Shown here piece by piece: positions 1-8,956 of a DNA stretch of 32,141 bases. Below the pieces are notes generated by a model. It did not search any database and was not told the origin of the DNA. It was given only the letters and a program-made list of their open reading frames with translations. The stretch covers positions 1-32,141 of the forward strand of contig CAKNKX010000018.1 in the NCBI GenBank assembly GCA_930987745.1. The letters run 5' to 3'. Made by a program: the position numbers and the translations under genes. Origin of the DNA: an uncultured Clostridium sp. (GTDB lineage: Bacteria > Bacillota > Clostridia > TANB77 > CAG-508). Position 1 is the first letter of the stretch; every line of letters starts with the position of its first letter.

Positions 1-669
1 TTAATAGATAAAAAAATAAATCTCCAAACTCAAAAAGTAGAGTTATTAAAAAAATATAAAAAAGCATTATTAGAAAAAATATATAAGGAAAAATTAAAAG
101 CGATAAAGCTAGTGAATTTAAAGGAATTGGCTCATTTACAGGGAGGATTTGCATTTGAAAGTAAATTATTTACTAAAAAAGGAATGCCAATTATAAGGAT
201 TTCTAATATTAATGAAAATATAATAGATTTAAAAGATGTAGTATATTATAATGCTGAAATTTTAATAGATTCAAAATTTGAAGTGAACAAAGGAGATATG
301 TTGATAGCTATGTCAGGAGCAACTACTGGTAAATTTGGAATATATAATGATACAAAAAAAGCTTATTTAAACCAACGAGTAGGAAAACTAATTTTACATA
401 AAAAAGATATAATATATTCGTATTTATATTTTCTGTTTGAATTAAATTCGTATAATATTCAGTTAAAGAACAGATTAGTAGCAGGCGCTCAACCTAATAT
501 TAGTCCATCAGATATAGAAGCATTAAAATTTAAAATACCATCAATAAATGTTCAAAAAAATATTATTGATATATATAATAGCATTAGTAAAAAAATAAGA
601 GAAAATGAAAATAAATTAAAAAATTTAAAAGATTTGAAAAAAGGATTATTACAAAAAATGTTTATATAG
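1..669 (+). CDS. hsdS: Type I restriction-modification specificity subunit HsdS (3' part)
   Basis: The frame is open from base 1, so the start lies outside the window. About 222 residues remain. The first 35 or so are a charged helix of the kind that forms the central conserved region of HsdS. A second target recognition domain follows, with the typical opening 'GGFAFES', 'IRISNIN' and 'LIAMSGATTGKFG', then 'NQRVGKL' and the family-typical 'AQPNIS..DIE.LKF.IP'. A second conserved coiled coil ends the protein. HsdS chooses the DNA sequence recognised by the HsdR/HsdM complex. hsdR and hsdM must lie upstream if present. The AbiL-like pair about 1.5 kb downstream fits the 'R-linked ORF' (rlo) habit of sitting near hsd loci. 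A hairpin with only weak T-richness follows the stop codon at 668-688. Confidence 0.9.
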   Translation, partial: LIDKKINLQTQKVELLKKYKKALLEKIYKEKLKAIKLVNLKELAHLQGGFAFESKLFTKKGMPIIRISNINENIIDLKDVVYYNAEILIDSKFEVNKGDMLIAMSGATTGKFGIYNDTKKAYLNQRVGKLILHKKDIIYSYLYFLFELNSYNIQLKNRLVAGAQPNISPSDIEALKFKIPSINVQKNIIDIYNSISKKIRENENKLKNLKDLKKGLLQKMFI

Positions 670-688
670 AGTAGCAAAAAGCTGCTCT
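668..688 (+). terminator. Hairpin after hsdS, possible weak terminator
   Basis: AGAGTAGC pairs with GCTGCTCT around an AAAAA loop, with one G-U pair at RNA level. The stem overlaps the hsdS stop codon. There is no proper T-tract after it, so termination is uncertain. Confidence 0.4.
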
Positions 689-741
689 ATATTGCTATAT
701 TGACTAAAATACTGTAAAATAAGTTCAAGAGGTAAAAGAAA

Positions 742-1098
742 ATGTATAGTGAAGAAGTAAAAAAATATTTTGAAAATCCAATTAATATGGGAATAATTAA
801 AAACGCAGATTCGGTAGGAATTATAGAAAATGAGATTTGCAGTGATATTATAAAAATATATCTAAAAATGAAAGATGACATTATTATAGATGCAAGATTT
901 GAGGCCAAAGGATGCCCACCAGTTATAGCATCATGTTGTATAGTAACTAAAATGATTAAAAATGTAAATATAGAAAGAGCTAAAGAAATAACAGCAAATG
1001 AAATAATTGAAAAATTAGAAGGACTTCCAAACGAAAAAATACATTGTGCAGAATTAGTAATAAAGACATTAAGAAAAGCAATAAACAATCTAAAATAA
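742..1098 (+). CDS. IscU/NifU-N-like iron-sulfur cluster scaffold protein
   Basis: The 118-residue protein matches the length and layout of IscU/SufU-type scaffolds, which hold a nascent Fe-S cluster. The opening 'MYSEEVKKYFENPINMG' is the family N-terminus. The three ligand cysteines can be placed in 'EICSD' (the Asp after the first Cys is kept), 'AKGCPPVIASCC' and 'KIHCAE'. An extra Cys pair lies near the second site. An AGAGG ribosome binding site precedes the ATG. No cysteine desulfurase, SufBCD or other Fe-S gene is nearby; the neighbours are restriction and defence genes, so it is an orphan copy. Family assignment is from motifs; its role here is unknown. Confidence 0.8.
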   Translation: MYSEEVKKYFENPINMGIIKNADSVGIIENEICSDIIKIYLKMKDDIIIDARFEAKGCPPVIASCCIVTKMIKNVNIERAKEITANEIIEKLEGLPNEKIHCAELVIKTLRKAINNLK

Positions 1099-1138
1099 TA
1101 AGAGGACAAATTATATTAGGAAGGAGTTGCTACTTATT

Positions 1139-1900
1139 ATGATATATCTTACAGGTGATTGTCACAGTGATTTTTCACGATTTGATATTGATAAATTCCC
1201 CATACAAAATGAAATGACTAAAAATGATTATATTATTATATGTGGTGACTTTGGAGGAATATGGAATTACTTAGTAGAGAGCACATATGAAAAATATTGG
1301 TTAGACTGGTTAAATGAAAGAAATTTTACTACTTTATTTGTAGATGGAAATCATGAAAATTTTACAAGATTATATAAATATCCAGTAGAAGAATGGCATG
1401 GTGGAAAAGTACATAAAATAAGAGATTCAGTAATACATTTAATGCGTGGAGAAATATTTGATATAGATAATAAAAAGTTTTTTACATTTGGAGGAGCTAA
1501 ATCGCATGACATACAAGATGGAATACTAAATTTAGATGAAGAAGAAAAAATATATACATTTAGAAAAAGAGGAGCATTTTTTAGAATAAGAGATTATTCT
1601 TGGTGGGATTTAGAACTTCCAATTGAGGAAGAAATGCAAAACGGAATAAGCAATTTAGAAAAAGTAAATTATAAAATAGATTATATTATAACTCATTGTT
1701 GTCCTACCAGTGTACAAGCCATACTTAGTGGAGGATTGTATAAAAAAGATCGTTTAACAGATTATTTGCAGAAAATTTCAGAAAAATGTAAATTTAAGAA
1801 ATGGTATTTTGGTCACTATCATGAGAATAGACAAGTTAATTCACAGTTTGTTTTACTTTATGAAGATATAGTACCATTGAAATATGAGAGTATATTTTAA
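1139..1900 (+). CDS. Calcineurin-like metallophosphoesterase
   Basis: The 253-residue protein carries the full set of calcineurin-like phosphoesterase metal motifs: 'GDCHSD' (D-x-H) near residue 6, 'CGDFGG', 'DGNHENF', 'ITHCCP' and 'GHYHENR'. Such enzymes hydrolyse phosphomonoesters or diesters with a two-metal centre; the substrate here cannot be told. I chose the ATG at 1139, 12 bases after AAGGAG, over an in-frame TTG at 1127 that lies against that ribosome binding site. The gene follows the IscU-like gene by 40 bases and ends before a strong terminator, so the two may be co-transcribed. It sits between hsdS and abiL-like genes, and standalone phosphoesterases occur in such islands, but a defence role is only a guess. 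Confidence 0.85.
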   Translation: MIYLTGDCHSDFSRFDIDKFPIQNEMTKNDYIIICGDFGGIWNYLVESTYEKYWLDWLNERNFTTLFVDGNHENFTRLYKYPVEEWHGGKVHKIRDSVIHLMRGEIFDIDNKKFFTFGGAKSHDIQDGILNLDEEEKIYTFRKRGAFFRIRDYSWWDLELPIEEEMQNGISNLEKVNYKIDYIITHCCPTSVQAILSGGLYKKDRLTDYLQKISEKCKFKKWYFGHYHENRQVNSQFVLLYEDIVPLKYESIF

Positions 1901-1921
1901 ATAAAAAATGTCGCTTTAGAG

Positions 1922-1952
1922 AAAAAATGTCGCTTTTAAGCGATATTTTTTA
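1922..1952 (+). terminator. Rho-independent terminator after the phosphoesterase gene
   Basis: An A-rich stem arm containing TCGCTT pairs with AAGCGA around a short loop and is followed by ATTTTTTAT. A partial copy of the left arm (AAAATGTCGCTTT) lies just upstream near 1906. Confidence 0.75.
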
Positions 1953-2089
1953 TGACTTAAATTAAAATAGTTTTATAAATTGATAATTTTGCAAGAAATA
2001 GATACTCAAAAATTCTAACATAAAATAATGATATTTAATATAAAAATGCATAAAAAATGTAAAAACACAAAAAATATTATTAAAATCAG

Positions 2090-2118
2090 TTTACTTTTTT
2101 GCAAAAATAACATATAAT
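2090..2118 (+). promoter_or_regulatory. Sigma-A-type promoter of the AbiL-like operon
   Basis: TTTACT at 2090-2095 and TATAAT at 2113-2118 are separated by 17 bases, about 20 bases before the ATPase gene. The preceding terminator suggests the pair has its own transcription unit. Confidence 0.65.
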
Positions 2119-2138
2119 ATATAAAAGAGGTGAGTGAA

Positions 2139-3419
2139 ATGCTAGTCGAATTTAGTGTAAAAAATTTCATGTCATTTAAAGATAAAGTAACATTTAGTAT
2201 GGAAGCAGCAACAGGAACAGAAAATGAAGAAAATATAATAAGTATACCAAATATAAATGAAAGAATTTTAAAAAGTACAGCGATATATGGAGCTAATGCA
2301 TCAGGAAAAACAAATTTAATAAAAGCATTTACAGCTGCGATATTAATGGTAAGAAAATCCAATAATAGACAAGTAGGAGAGAAATTAGTGGAAATGGAAC
2401 CATTTGCCTTTGATGAAAAAACTAAACTAGAACCATGTGAATTTGAATTTGTTTTTTATGTAAAAGGAATGAAATATATATATGGATTTATAGCAGATAA
2501 AGAAAAAGTATATGAAGAATATTTATATCAATATTTTACAGCAAAACCAACAAGAATATTTGAAAGAACTAATGTAAATGAATATAAATTCCTACAGGCA
2601 GATGAAGGAAAATTAAATGCTATAAAAACACAAAATATAGATAACAAATTGTTTTTAGCTACAGCAACAACATGGAATTATGATAAAACAAAAGAACCAT
2701 ATTTGTGGTTTGCAAAAAATATAGACACATATTCTGGAGGAATGATATTAAATGATTTTGTAGTAGAGTCATATAGCAAAGATGAAGGAGAAGAATTAAA
2801 GAAATTCACATTAAAATTATTAAATGAAGCAGACATTGTAATAAAAGACTTTAGTGTAGAAATCGAAGAACGTGATGTAGATAGTAATATGCTAATGTTA
2901 TTAAAGAATTTTAATATTCCTTCACCAATGTTACCACAAAAACAAAGGGATGTAAAAATAAGAATGACACATGAAGTTACTAATAATGAGGGAAATATGA
3001 AAAACTATGAATTAAATTTAAACAATGAATCTTCAGGAACACAAATTCTATTTTCATTTGCTCCAATACTAAAAGATGTTTTTGAAAACGGAAAAATATT
3101 AGTAATAGATGAAATAGAAAGAAGTTTGCATCCTAGTTTAGTAGAAATGATTATTAAATTTTTCCATAATCCAAAGATAAATAAAGGTAATGCACAGCTA
3201 ATATTTAATACTCATGATACAAACTTATTATCTTTAGATATATTTAGAAGAGACCAGATATGGTTTGCAGAAAAAGATCCAAAGAAAGGGGCTACTGACT
3301 TATATCCTCTTGATGACTTTTCAGTTAGAAAAAATGAGAATATCCAAAAGGGGTATTTAAATGGAAGATATGGAGCGATTCCTTTTGTGGCTACAGGTGA
3401 TAGCTTATGGGAAGATTAG
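2139..3419 (+). CDS. AbiLi/RloA-like AAA ATPase of an abortive-infection pair
   Basis: This 426-residue ATPase belongs to the COG1106/AAA_15 group. The N-terminus 'MLVEFSVKNFMSFKD' is typical. Walker A 'GANASGKT' lies at about residues 51-58, an ABC-like signature 'SSGTQ' near 300, Walker B 'ILVIDEIERSLHP' near 325 and a His-switch 'FNTHDTN' near 355. The ATG at 2139 is preferred over GTG at 2130 because AGAGGTGAG then lies at proper spacing and the protein begins like its relatives. It overlaps the downstream rloB-like gene by 13 bases, which implies translational coupling. ATPase plus RloB is the make-up of the AbiL phage-defence system, and rloA/rloB genes are known near type I hsd loci. 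The ATPase probably senses infection or controls the RloB partner; that is inference. Confidence 0.85.
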   Translation: MLVEFSVKNFMSFKDKVTFSMEAATGTENEENIISIPNINERILKSTAIYGANASGKTNLIKAFTAAILMVRKSNNRQVGEKLVEMEPFAFDEKTKLEPCEFEFVFYVKGMKYIYGFIADKEKVYEEYLYQYFTAKPTRIFERTNVNEYKFLQADEGKLNAIKTQNIDNKLFLATATTWNYDKTKEPYLWFAKNIDTYSGGMILNDFVVESYSKDEGEELKKFTLKLLNEADIVIKDFSVEIEERDVDSNMLMLLKNFNIPSPMLPQKQRDVKIRMTHEVTNNEGNMKNYELNLNNESSGTQILFSFAPILKDVFENGKILVIDEIERSLHPSLVEMIIKFFHNPKINKGNAQLIFNTHDTNLLSLDIFRRDQIWFAEKDPKKGATDLYPLDDFSVRKNENIQKGYLNGRYGAIPFVATGDSLWED

Positions 3420-4033
3420 AAAGTTTTAAACAAAGAGGAAGAAATCGACAAAATAGAAAGAGAAGACCTATTATTGTAATAGGTTGTGAAGGAAATAATA
3501 AAACAGAAGAAATTTACTTTAAAAACTTTAATAGTAGAAAATGTAATATAAAGTTTTCTACAGGAAATAGTACAGATCCTGTTGGAATTGTTAATGATTT
3601 AATAAAATTTACAGATAATGAAATTGGAAGAGAAGATGATGATAAGTATTATGTAGTTTTAGATACGGATGTAAATCAAGATAAACAAAGTCAGATTGAT
3701 AAAGCTAAGAAGTTAGCTATAGATAATGGAGTTGAATTTATAACTTCAACTCCAACATTTGAATATTGGTATAGATTACATTTTGGATATACAACAAAGA
3801 CATATCATTCAAGTGAAGAAGTTCAAAATGATATAAAAGATAAAATAAAAGGCTATACAAAAAGTATGAATACATATCCCGTTTTAAGAGATAAAACAGA
3901 TATTGCTATAAAAAATGCTAAAAAGGTTGAAAAGCATCATTTGGATTTAGGACAAGCTTTAGATAATGAAAAGTGCAATCCTTATACAGCAGCATATAAA
4001 GTTGTAGAAGAATTAATAAAAAGAAATAATTGA
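3407..4033 (+). CDS. RloB/AbiLii-like protein, putative TOPRIM-like effector
   Basis: The 208-residue product fits the RloB family. After a basic N-terminus it has 'IIVIGCEGNNKTEEIYFKNF' (the family's CEG.xTE..YF block), then 'YYVVLDTDVN' (an acidic D-x-D strand) and 'PTFEYWYRLHF', the family signature 'P.FE.W..LHF'. The spacing of the Glu and D-x-D motifs resembles a TOPRIM metal site, so a nuclease effector is plausible. The start codon is embedded in the end of the ATPase gene, so the two products are probably made in fixed ratio and act together. Partner identity makes the AbiL assignment firm at family level; target and trigger are unknown. Confidence 0.83.
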   Translation: MGRLESFKQRGRNRQNRKRRPIIVIGCEGNNKTEEIYFKNFNSRKCNIKFSTGNSTDPVGIVNDLIKFTDNEIGREDDDKYYVVLDTDVNQDKQSQIDKAKKLAIDNGVEFITSTPTFEYWYRLHFGYTTKTYHSSEEVQNDIKDKIKGYTKSMNTYPVLRDKTDIAIKNAKKVEKHHLDLGQALDNEKCNPYTAAYKVVEELIKRNN

Positions 4034-4038
4034 TACAG

Positions 4039-4096
4039 ATGAAAAGCAAAGTATGAAAGTAATTTTTAAAATTACAGGATTATTTTGCTTTTTTAT
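4039..4096 (+). terminator. Hairpin terminator between rloB-like and Avs-like genes
   Basis: AAAAGCAAA pairs with TTTGCTTTT over a long loop that itself holds a TAATTTTTAAAATTA palindrome, followed by a T-run. It ends at the ribosome binding site of the next gene, so it could attenuate read-through into it. Confidence 0.55.
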
Positions 4097-4111
4097 GAGG
4101 TGAGAATATTG

Positions 4112-7100
4112 ATGAATGATATAACAGATAAAGATATAAAAGAATTAAATGATGAAGAATTAAGAGAGTTGGTAGGAAAATTGTGTGAAGCAACTCTTAA
4201 AAGACATAATATAGATACTATTTGTGTAACATATGGAGGAGATCAAAATGAATCAGACGGAGGAGTGGATGTTAGAGTAAAATCAACATCTAAATTCAAT
4301 GATGATTGGGCAATTCCAAGAAATAATACAATATTACAAGTCAAGAAACCTAAAATGCCAGAGTCTGAAATTCGAAAAGAAATGTTAAATAAAGAAGGTA
4401 AGGTTAAAGAGAGTATAAAAGAACTTGTAAAATTAAATGGTGCATATATAATTGTTAGTAGTGGAGATTCTCTTACTGACAAAGGAATGAAAACAAGAAT
4501 AAAAGCCATGGAAAATGTACTAAGTTTAATAGATAAGGATCATAATATAAAAGTAGATTTTTATGATAGTAAGAGAATAGCAATATGGGTAAAGCAATTT
4601 CCACCATTAGTTATGTGGATTAATGAAAAAGTAAGTAAAAGGACCACTGGTTGGAGAAATTACTGTAATTGGTCAAATTTAGATGAAGATGAAAAAGAAT
4701 ATATTATAGCTGATGGTATGTTTATACATAAAGAAAATTTTCAAAAAGAAAATCAAAGATCAGTAATTGAAGGAATTAATGAAATAAGAAAATTATTATC
4801 AAAAGAAAAAAATATTGTAAGATTAGCTGGATTATCAGGAGTGGGAAAAACACGATTTGCTCAAGCTTTATTTGATAGAAGTATAGGAGAAAATGCTTTA
4901 GACAAAAACGAAGTAATATATTGTGATGTTAGTGATGAACCAACCCCTGTACCACTAGCTTTTATACAAGAACTTATTTCAATGGGAGAAAGAACAATAT
5001 TAATCATAGATAATTGTGATAAAGAACTTCATAATAGGTTAGCTAAATTTGTATGTGAAAAGAATAGTAAAATAAGTATGATGACTATAGAATATGATGT
5101 AAAAGAAGATATTAATATCGAGTCTTGTAATTATTATTTAGATACCTCATCAGATAATACAATTAGAAAATTATTAAAAAGAGATTTTAATTATATAAAG
5201 GATGCTAATATAGAAACTATAGTAAAATGTGCCGATGGGAATTTTAGAATAGCAAGATATCTTGCAAAAACTATTGAGCGAAATACAAGTATTGGTATAT
5301 TGAAATCAGAAGAGATGTTTAGAAGACTCTTTTTTCAAAACAATAAGGAAAGTGAAGATTTACTTAATACTGGAAAAATATGTTCAATATTTATATCTTT
5401 TAATATAACATTAGATATGAACGAACAAGATAATGAAATAAATATAATGAGTAGATTGATAGGCCAAAAACCTACAATATTAATTAGAAATGTTAACGAG
5501 ATAACTAGAAGACAAATAATACAAAAGCGAGGAAATATGAGAGCTGTGCTACCTCATGCTATTGCGAATAGAATGGCTGATGAATTATTAAGCGAGATGC
5601 CACTAGAAATAATAATAGAAGAAATAAAAAAATCTAAAAGATTAGAAATATCTTTTTTTAGAAGATTAAAATTTCTTCATGATAAAGAATATGCAATACA
5701 AATAGCAGAATATTATTTAGATAACATAGATTTTATAAATATAGATAAGAACGAAATAGAGATATTACAGTGTATAAAAACAATTGTTCCTGAAAAAATA
5801 CTATGTAAACTAGAAGAAATAGATGATGGAAAATTTTTTACGAGAGAAAATGAAAATTATTATGATTGGGCAAGAATTTTAGAGTATATAGCTTATGAAC
5901 CAGTGCTTTTTTATAGATCAACTATGTTATTGGTTGAATTTGCGAAATCAGAAAAAGAAACTGAAAATTATAATTCTATTAGAAATATTTTATATAAATT
6001 ATTTCATATTGCATTATCTGGGACACATGCTAAAGTCAAAGAACGATTAAAAGTAGTAAATGCGTTGATAAGAAGTTCAGATAATATAGAAAATAATTTA
6101 GCCATTAAATTGTTGGATAATCTATTAATTACAGGTGGATTTACAGGGATGATTGTAGAGGAATATACATCAAGAAAAAGAGATTATGGTTATTATCCAG
6201 AAACGAGAGAAGAATTTAATAAATGGTATATTACTATTTTTTCATTTTGTGAACAACTTATAAAAGAAAATATATCAAAAGAAGAAATAAAAGAAATATT
6301 AGCAAAATATTTTAGAAGTCTATCATCATGTGGACTTTATTATGAATTAGAAAGGATAGTAAAAGAAGTTTTAAAAAAGGAAACTTGGCCACAGATATGG
6401 ATATCAATAGGTGTAATTAAACATTTTGATATAGATAAAATTCCAAGTGATATGTTGAAAAAAATGAATATATTGCAAAAAAGATGTGAACCTAAAACAA
6501 TAGAAGACAAAATACAGGCTTTCTTAAATAAAGGAACCAGAATCTTTTGGGATTTAGAAGATACAACAGAGAATGAAGCAAAAGTTCGTCAGGCTATAAA
6601 AAAGTTAGGAGAGGATATTGGAAAAAATAAAAAAGAACTAAGAAAAAATATATTAAAAATAGATAATTCTTGTAATTTATATAGAATAAATGATTTGGTG
6701 GAAGGGTTATATAAAGAGATAAATGATGATGAGGAATTTATATATTTTATATTAGATAATATTACTAATAAAAATAATAATGCATTTTTACAAATAGTAT
6801 CTACTTATATAGCATTTATGAATAAAGATAATAAGTCTAATTATATTTTAGATGAAATATTAGAAGACAAAAGATATAAAAAATTTTATCCAGAGATACA
6901 ATTTGGATATCAATTAGAGCAAATAGATATTACAAGAGTAAAAAAATCTTTATTAATGGGAATTTCGCCAATTGAAAAATATGCAAGAATTGAATTTGTT
7001 TTATCTAATGCTAGTATAAAGGATATAATAGAAATTCTTAAATTATTTCCAAAATCAAATAATTCTGACAATATAATTATAAGTGTATTACATAATCTAT

Positions 7101-7837
7101 ATTTTAATAAAAGAGAAAATAAAGAATTAGATAAATATTCAAGAGAATTTATTGCTAATTTGGATTTTAGAGATAGAAATAATGTAAATAATCTATTAAA
7201 TTATGAAACAGGAAAAATAGTAGAAAAGGTTTTTTCATTAAAAAATGGAAAAAAACAAGCCAAGCAGATTTTTAATAAGTTTTATGATATCATTAATGAA
7301 AAAGTAATTTCTTATTATGGATACAAATATATATTAATCCCATTGGTGAAATTATATCCAATTGAATTTCTTGATAAAATATTCTATAAAAATGTTATTC
7401 CTAAATATAAAATAAGATATTTTGTAGAAGGTTATAGTTATTATGATAATATTTTAGATTTAATAGACGAAGAAATATTAATAAAATGGATAGAAAAAAC
7501 CAATAAGGCAAAGGAGATAGCTGGTGCTATAAATCCAATTTATAAGCAAGATGATAAATATAAATGGAAGAAGATAAGTAGATATTTATTAGAAAACTAC
7601 ATAGATGATAAAGAAATTGTAGAAAACTTGATTCAAGGAATATATCCTACGTCATGGAGTGAAAAATATTCAACCATATTAGAAAAAAGAATGAATTTAG
7701 CTAAAGAATTAAAAGATTTGAAGGATGAAAAAATTAGAAATTTAGGAAAAGGCTTAGAAAAAAGTTTAAGAAAAGAAATTAATCAAGCAAAAATCTCAGA
7801 AGAAAAAGAGCAAGAACGATTTAATACATTTGAATAA
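4112..7837 (+). CDS. Avs-like defence protein: PD-(D/E)XK nuclease + STAND NTPase + helical repeat C-terminus
   Basis: The 1241-residue protein has three parts. Residues about 25-160 resemble a restriction-endonuclease fold: 'SDGGVDV' (Asp53) followed by 'ILQVKKP' (Gln76-x-Lys78), as in Mrr-like nucleases. A P-loop NTPase follows, with Walker A 'GLSGVGKT' at about 240-247 and Walker B 'TILIIDNCD' at about 295-303. The last 800 residues are lysine- and isoleucine-rich and look helical, without a recognisable catalytic motif. Effector nuclease, STAND NTPase and a long sensor is the plan of antiviral STAND (Avs) proteins, which detect a phage protein with the C-terminus and then cleave DNA. I cannot assign it to a numbered Avs type. 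The ATG at 4112 follows GAGGTGAG by 8 bases. The location just after an AbiL-like operon supports a defence role. Base composition matches its neighbours. Confidence 0.75.
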   Translation: MNDITDKDIKELNDEELRELVGKLCEATLKRHNIDTICVTYGGDQNESDGGVDVRVKSTSKFNDDWAIPRNNTILQVKKPKMPESEIRKEMLNKEGKVKESIKELVKLNGAYIIVSSGDSLTDKGMKTRIKAMENVLSLIDKDHNIKVDFYDSKRIAIWVKQFPPLVMWINEKVSKRTTGWRNYCNWSNLDEDEKEYIIADGMFIHKENFQKENQRSVIEGINEIRKLLSKEKNIVRLAGLSGVGKTRFAQALFDRSIGENALDKNEVIYCDVSDEPTPVPLAFIQELISMGERTILIIDNCDKELHNRLAKFVCEKNSKISMMTIEYDVKEDINIESCNYYLDTSSDNTIRKLLKRDFNYIKDANIETIVKCADGNFRIARYLAKTIERNTSIGILKSEEMFRRLFFQNNKESEDLLNTGKICSIFISFNITLDMNEQDNEINIMSRLIGQKPTILIRNVNEITRRQIIQKRGNMRAVLPHAIANRMADELLSEMPLEIIIEEIKKSKRLEISFFRRLKFLHDKEYAIQIAEYYLDNIDFINIDKNEIEILQCIKTIVPEKILCKLEEIDDGKFFTRENENYYDWARILEYIAYEPVLFYRSTMLLVEFAKSEKETENYNSIRNILYKLFHIALSGTHAKVKERLKVVNALIRSSDNIENNLAIKLLDNLLITGGFTGMIVEEYTSRKRDYGYYPETREEFNKWYITIFSFCEQLIKENISKEEIKEILAKYFRSLSSCGLYYELERIVKEVLKKETWPQIWISIGVIKHFDIDKIPSDMLKKMNILQKRCEPKTIEDKIQAFLNKGTRIFWDLEDTTENEAKVRQAIKKLGEDIGKNKKELRKNILKIDNSCNLYRINDLVEGLYKEINDDEEFIYFILDNITNKNNNAFLQIVSTYIAFMNKDNKSNYILDEILEDKRYKKFYPEIQFGYQLEQIDITRVKKSLLMGISPIEKYARIEFVLSNASIKDIIEILKLFPKSNNSDNIIISVLHNLYFNKRENKELDKYSREFIANLDFRDRNNVNNLLNYETGKIVEKVFSLKNGKKQAKQIFNKFYDIINEKVISYYGYKYILIPLVKLYPIEFLDKIFYKNVIPKYKIRYFVEGYSYYDNILDLIDEEILIKWIEKTNKAKEIAGAINPIYKQDDKYKWKKISRYLLENYIDDKEIVENLIQGIYPTSWSEKYSTILEKRMNLAKELKDLKDEKIRNLGKGLEKSLRKEINQAKISEEKEQERFNTFE

Positions 7838-7861
7838 ATATGATAATTAATAGAATAAATA

Positions 7862-7910
7862 ACTGGGCAAAATGAAAAAGTATGAATTTCAAATTGCCCA
7901 TTTTTTTATA
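7862..7910. terminator. Terminator between the convergent Avs-like gene and the 107-residue gene
   Basis: TGGGCAA and TTGCCCA pair over a roughly 28-base loop, followed on the plus strand by TTTTTTTAT. It lies between two converging genes and may serve both. Confidence 0.65.
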
Positions 7911-7912
7911 TG

Positions 7913-8236
7913 CTATGAATTTAAACCATTAGTAATAAATTTGATAACATCATTAACTCCAGTCATATAATACTTCTCATTCCAATAAACACAATAGGTT
8001 AATAACTCTTCTCTAAAATCATCAAGAATATCAGAAACATAATCAGAATCTTTATCTGGAATAATATCAAGAATCTTTTCACAAAAGGTATCGTAATTAA
8101 TGGCATGTTTTCTATCTTCTTCAGTTAAATTAGTTTCTAATTTTTCAAATCTAAATTCTATCCAGTCTTTTAATAATTCATCATCATTATTACTTGTATT
8201 CATATTATTAAAACAACAAAAACATTTTCTATTCAT
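7913..8236 (-). CDS. Small acidic protein of unknown function (107 residues)
   Basis: I do not recognise the family with certainty. The protein starts 'MNRKCFCCFNNMNTSNN' with three clustered cysteines, followed by an acidic helical body and a C-terminus 'YYMTGVNDVIKFITNGL' that resembles the end of small Firmicutes proteins of the DUF6809 type ('..GF..G..L..E.L'). The ATG at 8236 is chosen because GGAGG lies 9 bases upstream; longer in-frame extensions up to 8290 lack a ribosome binding site. It converges on the Avs-like gene and is read away from a gene-poor stretch. No function is proposed. Confidence 0.6.
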   Translation of the reverse strand: MNRKCFCCFNNMNTSNNDDELLKDWIEFRFEKLETNLTEEDRKHAINYDTFCEKILDIIPDKDSDYVSDILDDFREELLTYCVYWNEKYYMTGVNDVIKFITNGLNS

Positions 8237-8290
8237 AATCAAAACCTCCATAAATTTATTAAAATAATTGGGCTCAAAATGGGCACACAA

Positions 8291-8596
8291 CCGACCAAAA
8301 ATGAACCAAAATCACATAAATTTACAAAGCCAAAAAATTGGGCACACCAAATATACCAACAAATACACCTCAAAGCTAGATTTACCAATACTTTTCGAGC
8401 TTTACTCATAACCCGAAGGGCATACTGTACAAAACAAAAAGAATTTAGCAATATTATCTATAAAAGTGATACAAAAGTAATATAAAAATGTAATAGAAAC
8501 CATAATAAACGATTTACAAAAAGTTAAAAAAACCCAAAAACAAAAATAAAATCGTATAAATTACCGCATTAACCAAAAATATAAAAGATAAAATAT
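8291..8596. other. Gene-poor stretch with short repeats
   Basis: No convincing gene is seen in these 306 bases. The left half is less AT-rich than its surroundings and contains GGGCACAC twice (near 8281 and 8340). Read on the minus strand it is open for 70 residues (8239-8451), but that frame overlaps the ribosome binding site and start of the 107-residue gene and has no ribosome binding site of its own. The right half is A-rich and featureless. It should hold the promoter of the minus-strand gene that starts at 8236. Confidence 0.4.
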
Positions 8597-8956
8597 TCAA
8601 ATCACCTGTTTTATATGATTAATTTCATAATCTTTGCCATTGATAAAAACTTCAATAACATCAATACGGACAAAAGAATTTAAAAGATGATTTTTATATA
8701 AATAGTATCTGCAAGCACTAAGTAAATGTCTGATTTTGTTATTATCAACACTATCAACGGGACTACCAAACTTAGAGTTACTTCTTGTTTTAACTTCTAC
8801 AAAAGTAATTTCATTAGCATATAAATCCTTTGCAATAATATCAATTTCACGGTGATGAAAATAAAAATTTCTATCTAAAATTAAATAATTATTATTTTTT
8901 AAATATTCACAGGCTAAATTTTCGCCATAATTTCCGATTATTCTTCTGGTACGCAT
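8597..8956 (-). CDS. yraN: YraN family (UPF0102) endonuclease-like protein
   Basis: The 119-residue protein has the YraN layout: 'GNYGENLACEYL' at the N-terminus, then 'REIDIIAKD' and 'ITFVEVKTRSNSKFG', which give the D...E-x-K set of a PD-(D/E)XK-like fold. YraN-like proteins are nuclease-fold proteins usually found beside DNA-processing genes; a Holliday-junction-resolvase-like fold has been inferred for them. The gene is the last of the comM-dprA-yraN order seen in many Firmicutes and overlaps the 3' end of dprA by 19 bases, so it is probably translationally coupled. A second, diverged YraN-like gene lies at 13022-13384. Confidence 0.9.
   Translation of the reverse strand: MRTRRIIGNYGENLACEYLKNNNYLILDRNFYFHHREIDIIAKDLYANEITFVEVKTRSNSKFGSPVDSVDNNKIRHLLSACRYYLYKNHLLNSFVRIDVIEVFINGKDYEINHIKQVI

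Noticed and set aside
8239..8451. A 70-residue minus-strand frame upstream of the 107-residue gene
   Set aside because: It lacks a ribosome binding site, has a Cys/Trp-rich composition unlike any family I know, and runs through the next gene's ribosome binding site and start.
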